The notes beneath the pieces are model-generated. The model had not been told where the DNA came from and did no database searches. It saw only the letters and a list, made by a program, of their open reading frames with translations. Made by a program: the position numbers and the translations under genes. A stretch of DNA of 7,617 bases from an uncultured Succinatimonas sp. (GTDB lineage Bacteria > Pseudomonadota > Gammaproteobacteria > Enterobacterales > Succinivibrionaceae), in the NCBI GenBank assembly GCA_902465145.1, contig CABQMD010000040.1:1-7617 (forward strand), read 5' to 3'. Positions 1 to 6,782 of the stretch are shown piece after piece (position 1 is the stretch's first letter; each line of letters begins with the position of its first letter).

Positions 1-187
1 AAGCTCCCAATAATCTTTCCATCAGTTCTCCCTGAAATCCCTTTCCGTGCAGAGGTGATATCGGCAAAGCAATTTTGGCAAATGACGCAAGATCGCTTAA
101 ACTCTTTCCCATTATTGATAATAATCTTTCTTTTAACTGTTCCGTATTTTCAGGAGGACAGGCCTGATATCCTTCACTACGTTTCAT
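1..187 (-). CDS. mutH: DNA mismatch repair endonuclease MutH, N-terminal part (gene runs off the left edge)
   Basis: Reading the reverse complement from the ATG at 187-185 gives 62 codons with no stop before the edge. The start resembles E. coli MutH closely: a PPExTEQL segment at residues 11-18, an LSDLA stretch at 30-34, and a KGFQGELMERLLGA segment at 49-62 that matches E. coli KGWIGVLLEIWLGA. Glu57 aligns with the active-site Glu56 of E. coli; the catalytic Asp-Glu-Lys residues lie beyond the edge. In the family, MutH is activated by MutS/MutL and nicks the unmethylated strand at hemimethylated GATC. An in-frame TGA lies 21 nt upstream of this ATG, so no earlier start is possible. The Shine-Dalgarno is weak (A-rich). 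Divergent placement against rppH is the same as in E. coli, which supports the call. Confidence 0.9.
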   Translation of the reverse strand, partial: MKRSEGYQACPPENTEQLKERLLSIMGKSLSDLASFAKIALPISPLHGKGFQGELMERLLGA

Positions 188-280
188 TTTCTTTTGCCGA
201 TTTTTTCACTAATAAACACCGCTTTTACCACACTTTGCACAGTAACCGTATTTCAACCCTCAAGGCTTATGCGTTAACTG

Positions 281-289
281 TGAGATAAT
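281..289 (+). promoter_or_regulatory. Candidate extended -10 promoter for the rppH-to-rpiR gene run
   Basis: The string TGAGATAAT is a TGn extension followed by GATAAT, one mismatch from the sigma-70 -10 consensus. No good -35 hexamer sits 16-18 bp upstream (the 17-bp position is CAAGGC), which is tolerable for an extended -10 promoter. Transcription would start near 296, giving an AT-rich leader of about 46 nt before the rppH start. It is the only promoter-like string of this quality seen in the intergenic region, but it is unproven. Confidence 0.4.
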
Positions 290-299
290 GGAACAAGGT

Positions 300-313
300 A
301 TGCCACAAGGCAT
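300..313. repeat. Short inverted repeat in the rppH leader
   Basis: ATGCC, a 4-nt ACAA loop, then GGCAT. The 5-bp arms are perfect. It lies a few bases downstream of the predicted transcription start, so it could be a small 5' hairpin or half of an operator. It is too short to be significant alone. Confidence 0.3.
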
Positions 314-341
314 TAAAGAAAGATTTTAAAAGATATTTTCT

Positions 342-857
342 GTGATAGACAAAGACGGATACAGGTCGAATGTCGGCATTGTGATCTGCAACCACAAAGG
401 TCAATTGCTATGGGCCCGCAGAATACGTCAAAACTCCTGGCAATTTCCCCAAGGAGGAATAGACGCAGGCGAAATTCCAGCCGAAGCCATGTATCGCGAA
501 CTCTACGAAGAACTGGGTTTGCGTCGTGACGAGGTAAGACTGTTGCGTACCTCTAAAACATGGGTACGTTACAAACTGCCAAAAAGATTAGTACGTTGGG
601 ATGAAAAACCATTGTGCATTGGGCAAAAACAAAAATGGTTTTTGCTGATGATCCTCAAGGACAGACAAAAACATATCGAATTCGATCGTCGGGGACACCC
701 CGAATTTGACGGATGGCGCTGGGTTTCCTACTGGTACCCAGTTCGTCAGGTAGTAGCTTTCAAACAGGATGTTTACCGCAGGGTATTATCAGAGTTTGCA
801 CCTACAGTGCTGACTTTGAACCAAGGCGGTGAACGCCGCAAAAAACGCGGAGGATAA
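342..857 (+). CDS. rppH: RNA 5'-pyrophosphohydrolase RppH (Nudix hydrolase)
   Basis: The 171-aa product (E. coli about 176) removes pyrophosphate from the 5' triphosphate end of RNA, leaving a monophosphate that promotes RNase E-dependent decay. The Nudix box spans residues 38-60, with the metal-binding REx2EE glutamates at Glu53, Glu56 and Glu57, the same numbering as in E. coli. Other family hallmarks are the SWQFPQGG stretch (32-39), [22 protein letters not shown] and the [17 protein letters not shown] segment that distinguishes RppH from generic Nudix proteins. The start is a GTG at 342, chosen because the resulting MIDxDGYRxNVGIV aligns exactly with the E. coli N-terminus; no clear Shine-Dalgarno precedes it. 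The C-terminus is basic (ERRKKRGG), as in homologues. The gene is divergent from mutH and ends 1 bp before ptsP. Confidence 0.97.
   Translation: MIDKDGYRSNVGIVICNHKGQLLWARRIRQNSWQFPQGGIDAGEIPAEAMYRELYEELGLRRDEVRLLRTSKTWVRYKLPKRLVRWDEKPLCIGQKQKWFLLMILKDRQKHIEFDRRGHPEFDGWRWVSYWYPVRQVVAFKQDVYRRVLSEFAPTVLTLNQGGERRKKRGG
836..850 (+). promoter_or_regulatory. Possible small hairpin touching the ptsP ribosome-binding site
   Basis: CCGC (836-839) can pair with GCGG (847-850) across an A-rich 7-nt loop; the last two G residues belong to the ptsP Shine-Dalgarno. An alternative upstream arm GCGG (826-829) can pair with the same CCGC (836-839), so the two stems exclude each other. Both have only 4 bp and lie inside the Arg/Lys-rich end of rppH, so they may be a by-product of coding. 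Ribosomes finishing rppH would disrupt them. Confidence 0.25.
849..853 (+). promoter_or_regulatory. Shine-Dalgarno that fixes the ptsP start
   Basis: GGAGG, 5 nt before the ATG at 859-861. It overlaps the last codons of rppH and decides in favour of this ATG over the in-frame GTG at 829, which has no comparable site and would overlap rppH by 29 bp. Confidence 0.8.
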
Positions 858-858
858 T

Positions 859-3153
859 ATGGACGATCGTCAGAGCAAAATGCTGCTGGCTTTAAGGCAA
901 ATTACCGAAAACGTCTCGGCGCAAAGTTCGCTTAACGAGGCCATAGCACTTTTGGTAGTAAGTATCAGAAATGCTACTGGGGCTGATTGTTGTTCACTTT
1001 ATCTGATAGATGAATTGGGCGAATATCTGACGCTTGCCGGAACTGACGGATTAGATAAAAAAGCCGTGGGAAAAGCCAGATTACGCTTAGGCGAAGGATT
1101 GGTAGGATCTGTTGGTCAGAAACAGGAATTGCTGGACTTGGCAGATGCTCCGTCCGATCCCAAATTTAAATACCTGCCTGAAGTCGGCGAAGACAAATTT
1201 TTCTCATTTCTCGGAGTTCCCATTATCTATCAGGGAGAACTTCTTGGAGTTTTGGTAATTCAAAGCAGGGAAAAACGTCAGTTCGGTGCCGTTGAAGAAT
1301 CATTTCTGGTCACTCTGAGTGCACAAATGTCTTCAATCATCGCCGTATCCAGAGCTTCCAAAGAAGAGGATACTGGGTGCGTGCGCCGCTACCGCGGCGA
1401 GCAAGGTACCGGAGGCATTGCCATAGCCAAAGCAGTTGTGTGGCAACCGGACGTATTACTCTCTGACGTCACCATTCAACATACTAATGAGCCTTACGTG
1501 CAACAAGAACTGTTCCACCAAACGGTATTTCAACTCCAAACAGAAATGGATCTTAATACCCTGCACATGAACGAAAGCGGACAAAAGGAAGCTGCCTTCG
1601 GATACATGTCTGGCTACGGCAGTTTGCTTGATGATCCTACCTTTCAGGACGAAGTAGATACGGAAATTCTGGCCAACGGTATGACCGCATCTTCTGCGGT
1701 AAAAATTGTTGCTGAAAGACGTCTTGCCGATCTCGAAGGAGAAGACGATCACGATCGTTATCTTGATCTGCGAGATCTTAGCGAGATCATTCTTTCAAGA
1801 CTCATGAACTTTACCTCGCACACTTCAGAACTTTCAGAAGAAGTGATCTTGGTCGTACGCAACTTGCCTGCAGCCATGGTTGCGGAATTCAAACGCTACC
1901 GCGTCTGCGGCTTTGTCTCCATGGACAGTGCCTCAAATTCCCATACTGCGGTATTAGCCAGAGATTTGGGGATCCCGTCGGTATCAGGATTATTTTTTGA
2001 TATCAACAGTATTAACGGTCGTGATGTCATTGTGGACGGATTGAATGCAGAAGTGCTGGTAGATCCGTCTCAAAGCGTGGTTTCCGAATATCGTCAGCTG
2101 ATGACGCTTGACCGAGAACAGGAAGATCTGTTTTCAAAAGAAAAATTCGAAAAAGGCATCACACTTGACGGTCAACGCATTGAAATCAAATTAAATGCAG
2201 GACTAAGTCAGGAAGAAATGACCAATCTCCCAGAACAAACCGACGGAGTCGGTCTGTACCGCACCGAGATATCCTTCATGCTGTGCAAATCTTTCCCCAG
2301 CGAAGCTCAACAATGTCAATGGTACAGTTCCATACTCAAACAGTTCAAAGGTAAAAGCGTTACCATGCGAACTCTGGACGTAGGCGGAGACAAGTCATTG
2401 TCTTATCTTCCCATTGAGGAATCCAATCCTTTGTTGGGATGGCGCGGGGTCAGGATCACCGTAGATCAGCCTCAGATCCTAAAAACCCAATTGCGCGCAA
2501 TGATTTTAGCCAATAAAGATCACGGAAATCTTGAAATCATGCTTCCGATGGTTTCAAGACTCTCTGAGGTCAATACCGTTAAAAAAATTCTAAAAGATGC
2601 AGTGCGCGAAATCTCCGAACTGTCTCAAAGAGATATTCCCATGCCTAAATTCGGAGTTATGCTTGAAGTTCCGTCTGTAGTCTACATGATGGACGAACTC
2701 ATAAAAGAGGTGGATTTCTTCTCCATAGGATCCAACGATCTCATTCAATATCTGTTAGCCGTAGATCGCGGCAATCCGAAAGTAGCAAGATTCCTCGATA
2801 CCTTCCATCCTGCAGTCATTCGTTGCCTGTATTATTTGTGTGAAAAAGCAGGACAGGCTCACAAACCAATAGCAGTATGCGGAGAAATCGCTGCCAACCC
2901 TTTAGGCGCTCTTATGCTACTGTCTTTAGGCTATACCGAACTGTCGATGAACTACTCAGAACTTTCCCGTATAGGTTACCTAGTACGACGAGTAAACTTT
3001 AAAGATTTACTTGAAATAGGGAAAAAAGCACTCAAACTGCCGCATTCTGAGGAAATCAGGCAACTTTATATCGATTATGCAATTGCTGCAGGCCTTGACA
3101 AGGTTGTTGCGCAAAATTTAGTCAAACGTCCTGCGGACAAGACTGCAAACTGA
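859..3153 (+). CDS. ptsP: Nitrogen-PTS phosphoenolpyruvate-protein phosphotransferase, enzyme I-Ntr (GAF + EI)
   Basis: The 764-aa product (E. coli 748) takes phosphate from phosphoenolpyruvate and passes it to NPr (PtsO), then to EIIA-Ntr (PtsN), a regulatory cascade that responds to nitrogen status and affects K+ handling. Residues 1-160 form a GAF sensor domain (FLGVPII at 117-123, LLGVLVIQ at 128-135, [12 protein letters not shown]). After a linker the enzyme I part begins near residue 180 (GIAIAKA). The phospho-acceptor is His362 in [16 protein letters not shown]. The PEP-binding barrel shows GLYRTE (465-470), [10 protein letters not shown] (503-512), GWRGVRI (527-533), LEVPS (602-606), [14 protein letters not shown] (624-637) and Cys674 in CGE, the expected proton donor. 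All key residues are present, so it should be active. The GAF domain distinguishes it from sugar-PTS PtsI. It follows rppH as in E. coli, but thyA comes next with no lgt between. The start is set by GGAGG at 849-853. Confidence 0.96.
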   Translation: MDDRQSKMLLALRQITENVSAQSSLNEAIALLVVSIRNATGADCCSLYLIDELGEYLTLAGTDGLDKKAVGKARLRLGEGLVGSVGQKQELLDLADAPSDPKFKYLPEVGEDKFFSFLGVPIIYQGELLGVLVIQSREKRQFGAVEESFLVTLSAQMSSIIAVSRASKEEDTGCVRRYRGEQGTGGIAIAKAVVWQPDVLLSDVTIQHTNEPYVQQELFHQTVFQLQTEMDLNTLHMNESGQKEAAFGYMSGYGSLLDDPTFQDEVDTEILANGMTASSAVKIVAERRLADLEGEDDHDRYLDLRDLSEIILSRLMNFTSHTSELSEEVILVVRNLPAAMVAEFKRYRVCGFVSMDSASNSHTAVLARDLGIPSVSGLFFDINSINGRDVIVDGLNAEVLVDPSQSVVSEYRQLMTLDREQEDLFSKEKFEKGITLDGQRIEIKLNAGLSQEEMTNLPEQTDGVGLYRTEISFMLCKSFPSEAQQCQWYSSILKQFKGKSVTMRTLDVGGDKSLSYLPIEESNPLLGWRGVRITVDQPQILKTQLRAMILANKDHGNLEIMLPMVSRLSEVNTVKKILKDAVREISELSQRDIPMPKFGVMLEVPSVVYMMDELIKEVDFFSIGSNDLIQYLLAVDRGNPKVARFLDTFHPAVIRCLYYLCEKAGQAHKPIAVCGEIAANPLGALMLLSLGYTELSMNYSELSRIGYLVRRVNFKDLLEIGKKALKLPHSEEIRQLYIDYAIAAGLDKVVAQNLVKRPADKTAN

Positions 3154-3169
3154 TGAAGGAATCAACAAA

Positions 3170-3964
3170 ATGCGCGTTTACCTGAATCTATTAGACAAGA
3201 TCATGAAAGAAGGATGCAATCGCGATGATCGTACCGGCACCGGCACCCGCTCCATTTTCGGAACCCAGATGCGTTTTAACCTTGCGGAGGGATTTCCTCT
3301 GCTCACCACCAAAAAAGTTCATTTAAAATCAATCATTCATGAACTGCTGTGGTTTATTTCAGGTTCTACTAATATCCGTTATCTGCAGGACAACGGAATC
3401 AGGATTTGGAATGAATGGGCCGATGAAAATGGCGATTTGGGACCTGTATACGGCAAACAGTGGCGTGATTGGGTTACACCTGACGGCAGACATATCGATC
3501 AGTTAAAAAATGCCGTTGAAATGATTAAACATCATCCTGAATCCCGCCGCATCATTGTATGCGCATGGAATCCTTCAGATGTGGATAAAATGGCTCTGCC
3601 TCCTTGCCACACTCTTTATCAGTTTTATGTTGCTGACGGCAAACTCTCCTGCCAACTTTACCAGCGCAGTTGCGACATGTTTTTAGGCGTACCGTTCAAC
3701 ATTGCAAGCTACTCGCTGCTGACTTTGATGACTGCAGCCGTTTGCGGTTTAAAACCAGGTGATTTTGTCTGGAGCGGCGGTGACACGCATATCTACAAAA
3801 ACCATTTTGAACAGGTAAAACTGCAACTACGTCGCACCCCCCGTCCTTTACCTCACATGATCCTAAAACGTATTCCGTCATCGTTATTTGATTTTCATTA
3901 CGATGATTTTGAGCTTGAAGGATACGATCCTTATCCTGCAATCAAGGCACAGGTATCGGTTTGA
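3170..3964 (+). CDS. thyA: Thymidylate synthase ThyA
   Basis: The 264-aa product, the same length as in E. coli, methylates dUMP to dTMP using 5,10-methylenetetrahydrofolate, the de novo route to thymine nucleotides. Visible active-site features in E. coli numbering are Arg21 in the DDRTGTGT phosphate loop (19-26), Glu58, Trp80, Arg126-Arg127, nucleophile Cys146 in [11 protein letters not shown], Arg166 in QRSCD (165-169), Asn177 in FNIASY, and His207 and Tyr209 in DTHIY. The gene is complete and intact. The ATG at 3170 is preceded by GAAGGA (3155-3160), and the intergenic gap after ptsP is only 16 bp, so co-transcription is likely. In E. coli lgt sits in this gap; here it is absent. The stop overlaps a TTG that I do not take as the next start. 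Confidence 0.98.
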   Translation: MRVYLNLLDKIMKEGCNRDDRTGTGTRSIFGTQMRFNLAEGFPLLTTKKVHLKSIIHELLWFISGSTNIRYLQDNGIRIWNEWADENGDLGPVYGKQWRDWVTPDGRHIDQLKNAVEMIKHHPESRRIIVCAWNPSDVDKMALPPCHTLYQFYVADGKLSCQLYQRSCDMFLGVPFNIASYSLLTLMTAAVCGLKPGDFVWSGGDTHIYKNHFEQVKLQLRRTPRPLPHMILKRIPSSLFDFHYDDFELEGYDPYPAIKAQVSV

Positions 3965-3966
3965 TT

Positions 3967-3970
3967 GAGG
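3967..3970 (+). promoter_or_regulatory. Shine-Dalgarno for sdhE
   Basis: GAGG, 11 nt before the ATG at 3982. It lies just downstream of the thyA stop and supports starting SdhE at 3982 rather than at the in-frame TTG at 3961, which overlaps the thyA stop and has no ribosome-binding site. The spacing is slightly long. Confidence 0.6.
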
Positions 3971-3981
3971 ATAAATACCAA

Positions 3982-4245
3982 ATGGAAATTTCTGGAAAAA
4001 TAAAATGGGAATCCCGTCGCGGAATGCGAGAAATCGACCTTATGCTCCTGCCTTTCGTAGAGCATGATCTCCCCAATATGGACGAAGCAACCTTAAAAGA
4101 TTACGAGGATCTTTTGGAAGCATCGGATCTTGAACTGGTTCGCTGGTTTAACGGGACGTGCCAACCGGACTCCCCAAGAAGACAAAAAATGGTGGCTACC
4201 ATAGTCAAATGTCATCAAAAACGCATTGGCAAAGAGGGAGTATAA
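3982..4245 (+). CDS. sdhE: FAD assembly factor SdhE (CptB/YgfY family)
   Basis: This small 87-aa protein (E. coli 88 aa) has the family signature RRGMREIDLMLLPF at residues 12-25; the RGxxE core (Arg13-Gly14, Glu17) is essential in the family for covalent attachment of FAD to SdhA and FrdA. The downstream LLEASDLELVRWFNG (44-58) matches the second conserved block (E. coli LLECDDPDLFNWL). SdhE acts in the cytoplasm as a flavinylation chaperone for succinate dehydrogenase and fumarate reductase. In E. coli it is paired with ygfX (cptA); here no ygfX follows. The gene sits 17 bp after thyA and its TAA directly abuts the srmB ATG, suggesting translational coupling. Which flavoprotein it serves here is not visible. 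Confidence 0.93.
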   Translation: MEISGKIKWESRRGMREIDLMLLPFVEHDLPNMDEATLKDYEDLLEASDLELVRWFNGTCQPDSPRRQKMVATIVKCHQKRIGKEGV

Positions 4246-5601
4246 ATGCAATTTGAAGAATTTCCCCTGCCAGATTTTCTGCAGGACGACATACTTTACA
4301 AAGGTTGGGAAAATGCTACTCCGATCCAACAACTGGTGATCCCCAAAGCATTGGAAGGAGCTGATATTTTAGGAGGTGCTCCTACCGGTACCGGTAAGAG
4401 CGCTACTTTTTTAATTCCAATTATCTCAAGACTTGCACTTACGCACAAAAACGGGATCAGAGCTCTAATTCTTGAACCGTCCAGAGAACTGGCTTTGCAG
4501 GTCACTCAGGAAGCAAAAGATCTTACAGAAGGATCAGATATAACCTGCGGAAGCATCATAGGAGGAGCAGGTCGTGAAGATCAGTTGGCAGATCCCCGCA
4601 ATATCACCGTAGCCACCCCAGGACGCATGCTTGAATACCTGAAAAAAGGTGATCTTGATACCGATCCGATTGAAATTCTGGTGATAGACGAAGCCGATCG
4701 CATGTTGGACATGGGATTCCGTGACGACGTCGCCGCCATAGTACGCTCCTGTCAAAAACGCTTCCAAACCATGCTGTTTTCAGCAACGCTCGAGGGAGCC
4801 GGTATTCGTGAATTTGCAGACACCGTCCTCAATACTCCTTTTGAAGTCAGACTATCAGGAGGAGACAACGGAGAAAAGTTGCCGGAACGTTTGCAACTGC
4901 GTGCTTATTACGCTGCAGGAGACAACCAAAAATCTGCAATTTTAGTTCACCTGCTCACCACCATGCGCGGAAGATCCATAGTATTTGTCAAAACTCGTGA
5001 TCGCATAGGCCGTGTGGTCTCAGCATTAAAGCGCAACCGTTTTGCATGTGCAACCTTAGAAGGTGACATGAATCAGAGCGAGCGCGAAGCCGCATTAAAA
5101 CGCTTCCGCGACGGACAATGTGATATTTTGGTTGCTACGGATGTGGCTGCCCGCGGTCTGGATCTGCCTGACGTACGTTACGTATTCAATTACGATATGG
5201 CAGGAAATGCAGCAGTATTCACACATCGTGCAGGTCGTACCGCACGGGCAAACGCCGATGGAACATGCATAATGCTGGTGACGGCCGATCAACTGAAAAT
5301 GCTGGAAAGTCTTGAACGATATACCGGACGTAAGGTTGAAAAAAGACAGATCCGCAATATCTGTGCAGCATTTCCTGACGAAGAAAGTTTGAAATTCCAT
5401 CAATCAGAAAAAAAGCGCAAACGTGCCTCATCCTCAGGAAACGGAGGTTTCGATCGCCGAACAAAAGACGATGAGAAGAAGTCTCACATAAAAAAAAGAC
5501 ATCGTGATCTAAAAAATAAAGGTAAACCGGATTTTGCACTCAAACGGCAGAAAAAGGCCTTAAGAGCAGTTTCCAAAAACGAACAAATTGCTACAAACTA
5601 A
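4246..5601 (+). CDS. srmB: DEAD-box ATP-dependent RNA helicase SrmB
   Basis: This 451-aa protein (E. coli SrmB 444) is an RNA helicase that aids early large-subunit ribosome assembly. Motifs in order: Q motif with PIQ at 26-28, Walker A APTGTGKS (45-52), PSRELA (78-83), TPGR (124-127), DEAD box IDEADRMLDMGF (147-158), SAT (179-181), SIVFVKTRDR (244-253), ATDVAARGLDLPD (297-309) and motif VI HRAGRTARA (327-335). The basic tail (about 385-440) contains KKRHRDLKNKGK (416-427), which closely matches the SrmB-specific KKRHRDTKNIGK tail and separates it from RhlE, RhlB, DbpA and CsdA. All ATPase motifs are intact. The ATG directly follows the sdhE stop, with GAGGGAG at 4234-4240 as ribosome-binding site. 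nagA starts 17 bp later. Confidence 0.94.
   Translation: MQFEEFPLPDFLQDDILYKGWENATPIQQLVIPKALEGADILGGAPTGTGKSATFLIPIISRLALTHKNGIRALILEPSRELALQVTQEAKDLTEGSDITCGSIIGGAGREDQLADPRNITVATPGRMLEYLKKGDLDTDPIEILVIDEADRMLDMGFRDDVAAIVRSCQKRFQTMLFSATLEGAGIREFADTVLNTPFEVRLSGGDNGEKLPERLQLRAYYAAGDNQKSAILVHLLTTMRGRSIVFVKTRDRIGRVVSALKRNRFACATLEGDMNQSEREAALKRFRDGQCDILVATDVAARGLDLPDVRYVFNYDMAGNAAVFTHRAGRTARANADGTCIMLVTADQLKMLESLERYTGRKVEKRQIRNICAAFPDEESLKFHQSEKKRKRASSSGNGGFDRRTKDDEKKSHIKKRHRDLKNKGKPDFALKRQKKALRAVSKNEQIATN
4371..4396. repeat. Adjacent palindromes inside srmB
   Basis: AGGAG-GTG-CTCCT (4371-4383) is a short inverted repeat, directly followed by the perfect 14-bp palindrome TACCGGTACCGGTA (4383-4396). 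Both lie over the Walker A codons (Gly-Ala-Pro-Thr-Gly-Thr-Gly-Lys), where repeated Thr-Gly codons readily make such symmetry. Probably coding-driven. Confidence 0.45.
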
Positions 5602-5618
5602 GATCAGGGATACGGCTC

Positions 5619-6782
5619 ATGAGCGCAACAATTTTCCGCAATGCACAATTGCACATCACTTCACCGGAATTTAACGGAGTAAGCGATTTTGCAGTTCAGG
5701 ATCACCGCATCATTCCGATGGATCCGTCTTTGTTGCAAAACACCGCAGCAGAAGAAATCGATCTGAACGGGAAACACGTAAGTCCTGGATTTATTGATCT
5801 GTTGGTCAACGGCTGCAGAGGGGCCTCATTTACCAACGATCCTACTGTGTTTACGCTGGAAACCATGCGTTCATTCGAACTGCAACGAGGTACAACCACT
5901 TTTATTCCGACCCTGCTCTCGTGTCAACGTGAAACCCTAACAAAAGCTTTGGCAGCAATTAGAACCTTTAAGAATAATCATACCACCGTGTGTCCGGGAA
6001 TACATCTTGAAGGTCCTTTCATCAATTACTTATACAAAGGTTTTCAACCGGAAAGTTATATACGTCAAATTACAGAGTCTGACATTGAATATTTGGCTCA
6101 GGTACGTGATCTTATATCCTACATGACCATTGCTCCTGAAAATGTACGTCCCAAATATATACTCGCGCTTCAAAATGCGGGGATCAGATTATCGGTTGGA
6201 CACAGCGCAGCATCATATTTTGAAACATTATCCACCTTCAAAGCCGGTGTCCACATGGTGACGCATCTATACAACGGAATGCGCCCGATCATAGGACGTG
6301 ATCCGGGGATCATAGGAGCAACATTGGAATCCCCTCTGGTGAGTGCTGGGATAATAGCGGACGGACGTCACGTACATCCTTCAGTAATAAACCTCATGCA
6401 CTCTTTATTAAAAGAGAGGATGTACATTGTCTCCGACACGCAAGCACCTGCCGGAACATTGAAACAACAAGGATCTTTCAGCGTTGCAGGAACCGAAATT
6501 TTTATAGACAAGAAACGAGGGCTCATTGACTCAAAAGGGTCTTTGGCAGGAACGGAAATTACATTGATTGACGCCGTACAGTTTTTGATACGCAGTTGCG
6601 ACTATACATTGGATGAAGCTTTATATGCAGCAACGGCAGCACCTGCACATGCTCTAAACTTAAAAGAAATAGGAATCATTGCTCCTGGTAATATCGCCGA
6701 TTTGGTGATATTTGACGACAATTTCAAAATTCATTACGTATTGCAAAACGGATACATAAAAAATATCGGAGACATCATCTGA
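5619..6782 (+). CDS. nagA: N-acetylglucosamine-6-phosphate deacetylase (amidohydrolase)
   Basis: The 387-aa product (E. coli NagA 382) should convert GlcNAc-6-phosphate to glucosamine-6-phosphate plus acetate, the first committed step in amino-sugar use and cell-wall recycling. It shows VSPGFID (54-60), HLEGP with metal ligand Glu131, GHS with His195, THLYN with His216, Arg227 in GRDPG, His251 in ADGRH, and catalytic Asp273 in VSDTQAPAG. The N-terminal metal pair (HxH in two-metal enzymes) is replaced by LxN (62-64), resembling the single-metal E. coli type (QxN). The position of E. coli His143, in KGTHN, is Gln143 here (KGFQP), an unusual change. The ATG at 5619 has AGGGA 8 nt upstream. Its stop overlaps the start of an RpiR regulator. 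An N-acetylgalactosamine-6-phosphate deacetylase (AgaA) or another acetylated sugar-phosphate substrate is possible. Confidence 0.88.
   Translation: MSATIFRNAQLHITSPEFNGVSDFAVQDHRIIPMDPSLLQNTAAEEIDLNGKHVSPGFIDLLVNGCRGASFTNDPTVFTLETMRSFELQRGTTTFIPTLLSCQRETLTKALAAIRTFKNNHTTVCPGIHLEGPFINYLYKGFQPESYIRQITESDIEYLAQVRDLISYMTIAPENVRPKYILALQNAGIRLSVGHSAASYFETLSTFKAGVHMVTHLYNGMRPIIGRDPGIIGATLESPLVSAGIIADGRHVHPSVINLMHSLLKERMYIVSDTQAPAGTLKQQGSFSVAGTEIFIDKKRGLIDSKGSLAGTEITLIDAVQFLIRSCDYTLDEALYAATAAPAHALNLKEIGIIAPGNIADLVIFDDNFKIHYVLQNGYIKNIGDII

Larger units (their letters stand above)
188..341. other. Divergent intergenic region between mutH and rppH
   Basis: These 154 bp must carry the promoters for mutH (leftward) and for the rightward gene run. 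On the plus strand I see one reasonable extended -10 element (281-289). On the minus strand I found no convincing -35/-10 pair for mutH. A short inverted repeat, ATGCC-ACAA-GGCAT (300-313), lies just downstream of the expected rightward transcription start. No small gene, terminator or riboswitch-like fold is evident. Confidence 0.6.

Noticed and set aside
55..288. Plus-strand 77-codon open frame with a hydrophobic middle
   Set aside because: It lies antisense to the start of mutH, which has strong family similarity, and runs on into the promoter region. The GTG start has no credible ribosome-binding site and the product resembles nothing known to me.
829..858. Alternative GTG start for ptsP, ten codons upstream
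   Set aside because: It would overlap rppH and lacks a Shine-Dalgarno; the ATG at 859 has GGAGG at ideal distance and gives the better fit to the E. coli N-terminus.
1456..1752. Minus-strand 98-codon open frame
   Set aside because: It is fully antisense to the conserved ptsP coding sequence, with no recognisable motif or ribosome-binding site.
3231..3249. Triple GGCACC-like repeat near the start of thyA
   Set aside because: It encodes the conserved Thr-Gly-Thr-Gly-Thr loop of thymidylate synthase and is explained by coding.
3961..3981. TTG start for sdhE seven codons upstream
   Set aside because: It overlaps the thyA stop and has no ribosome-binding site. The ATG at 3982 gives 87 aa, matching the family length.
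3696..5539. Several minus-strand open frames opposite thyA, sdhE and srmB
   Set aside because: All are antisense to strongly conserved genes and their translations are Cys/His/Phe-rich, typical of antisense reading.
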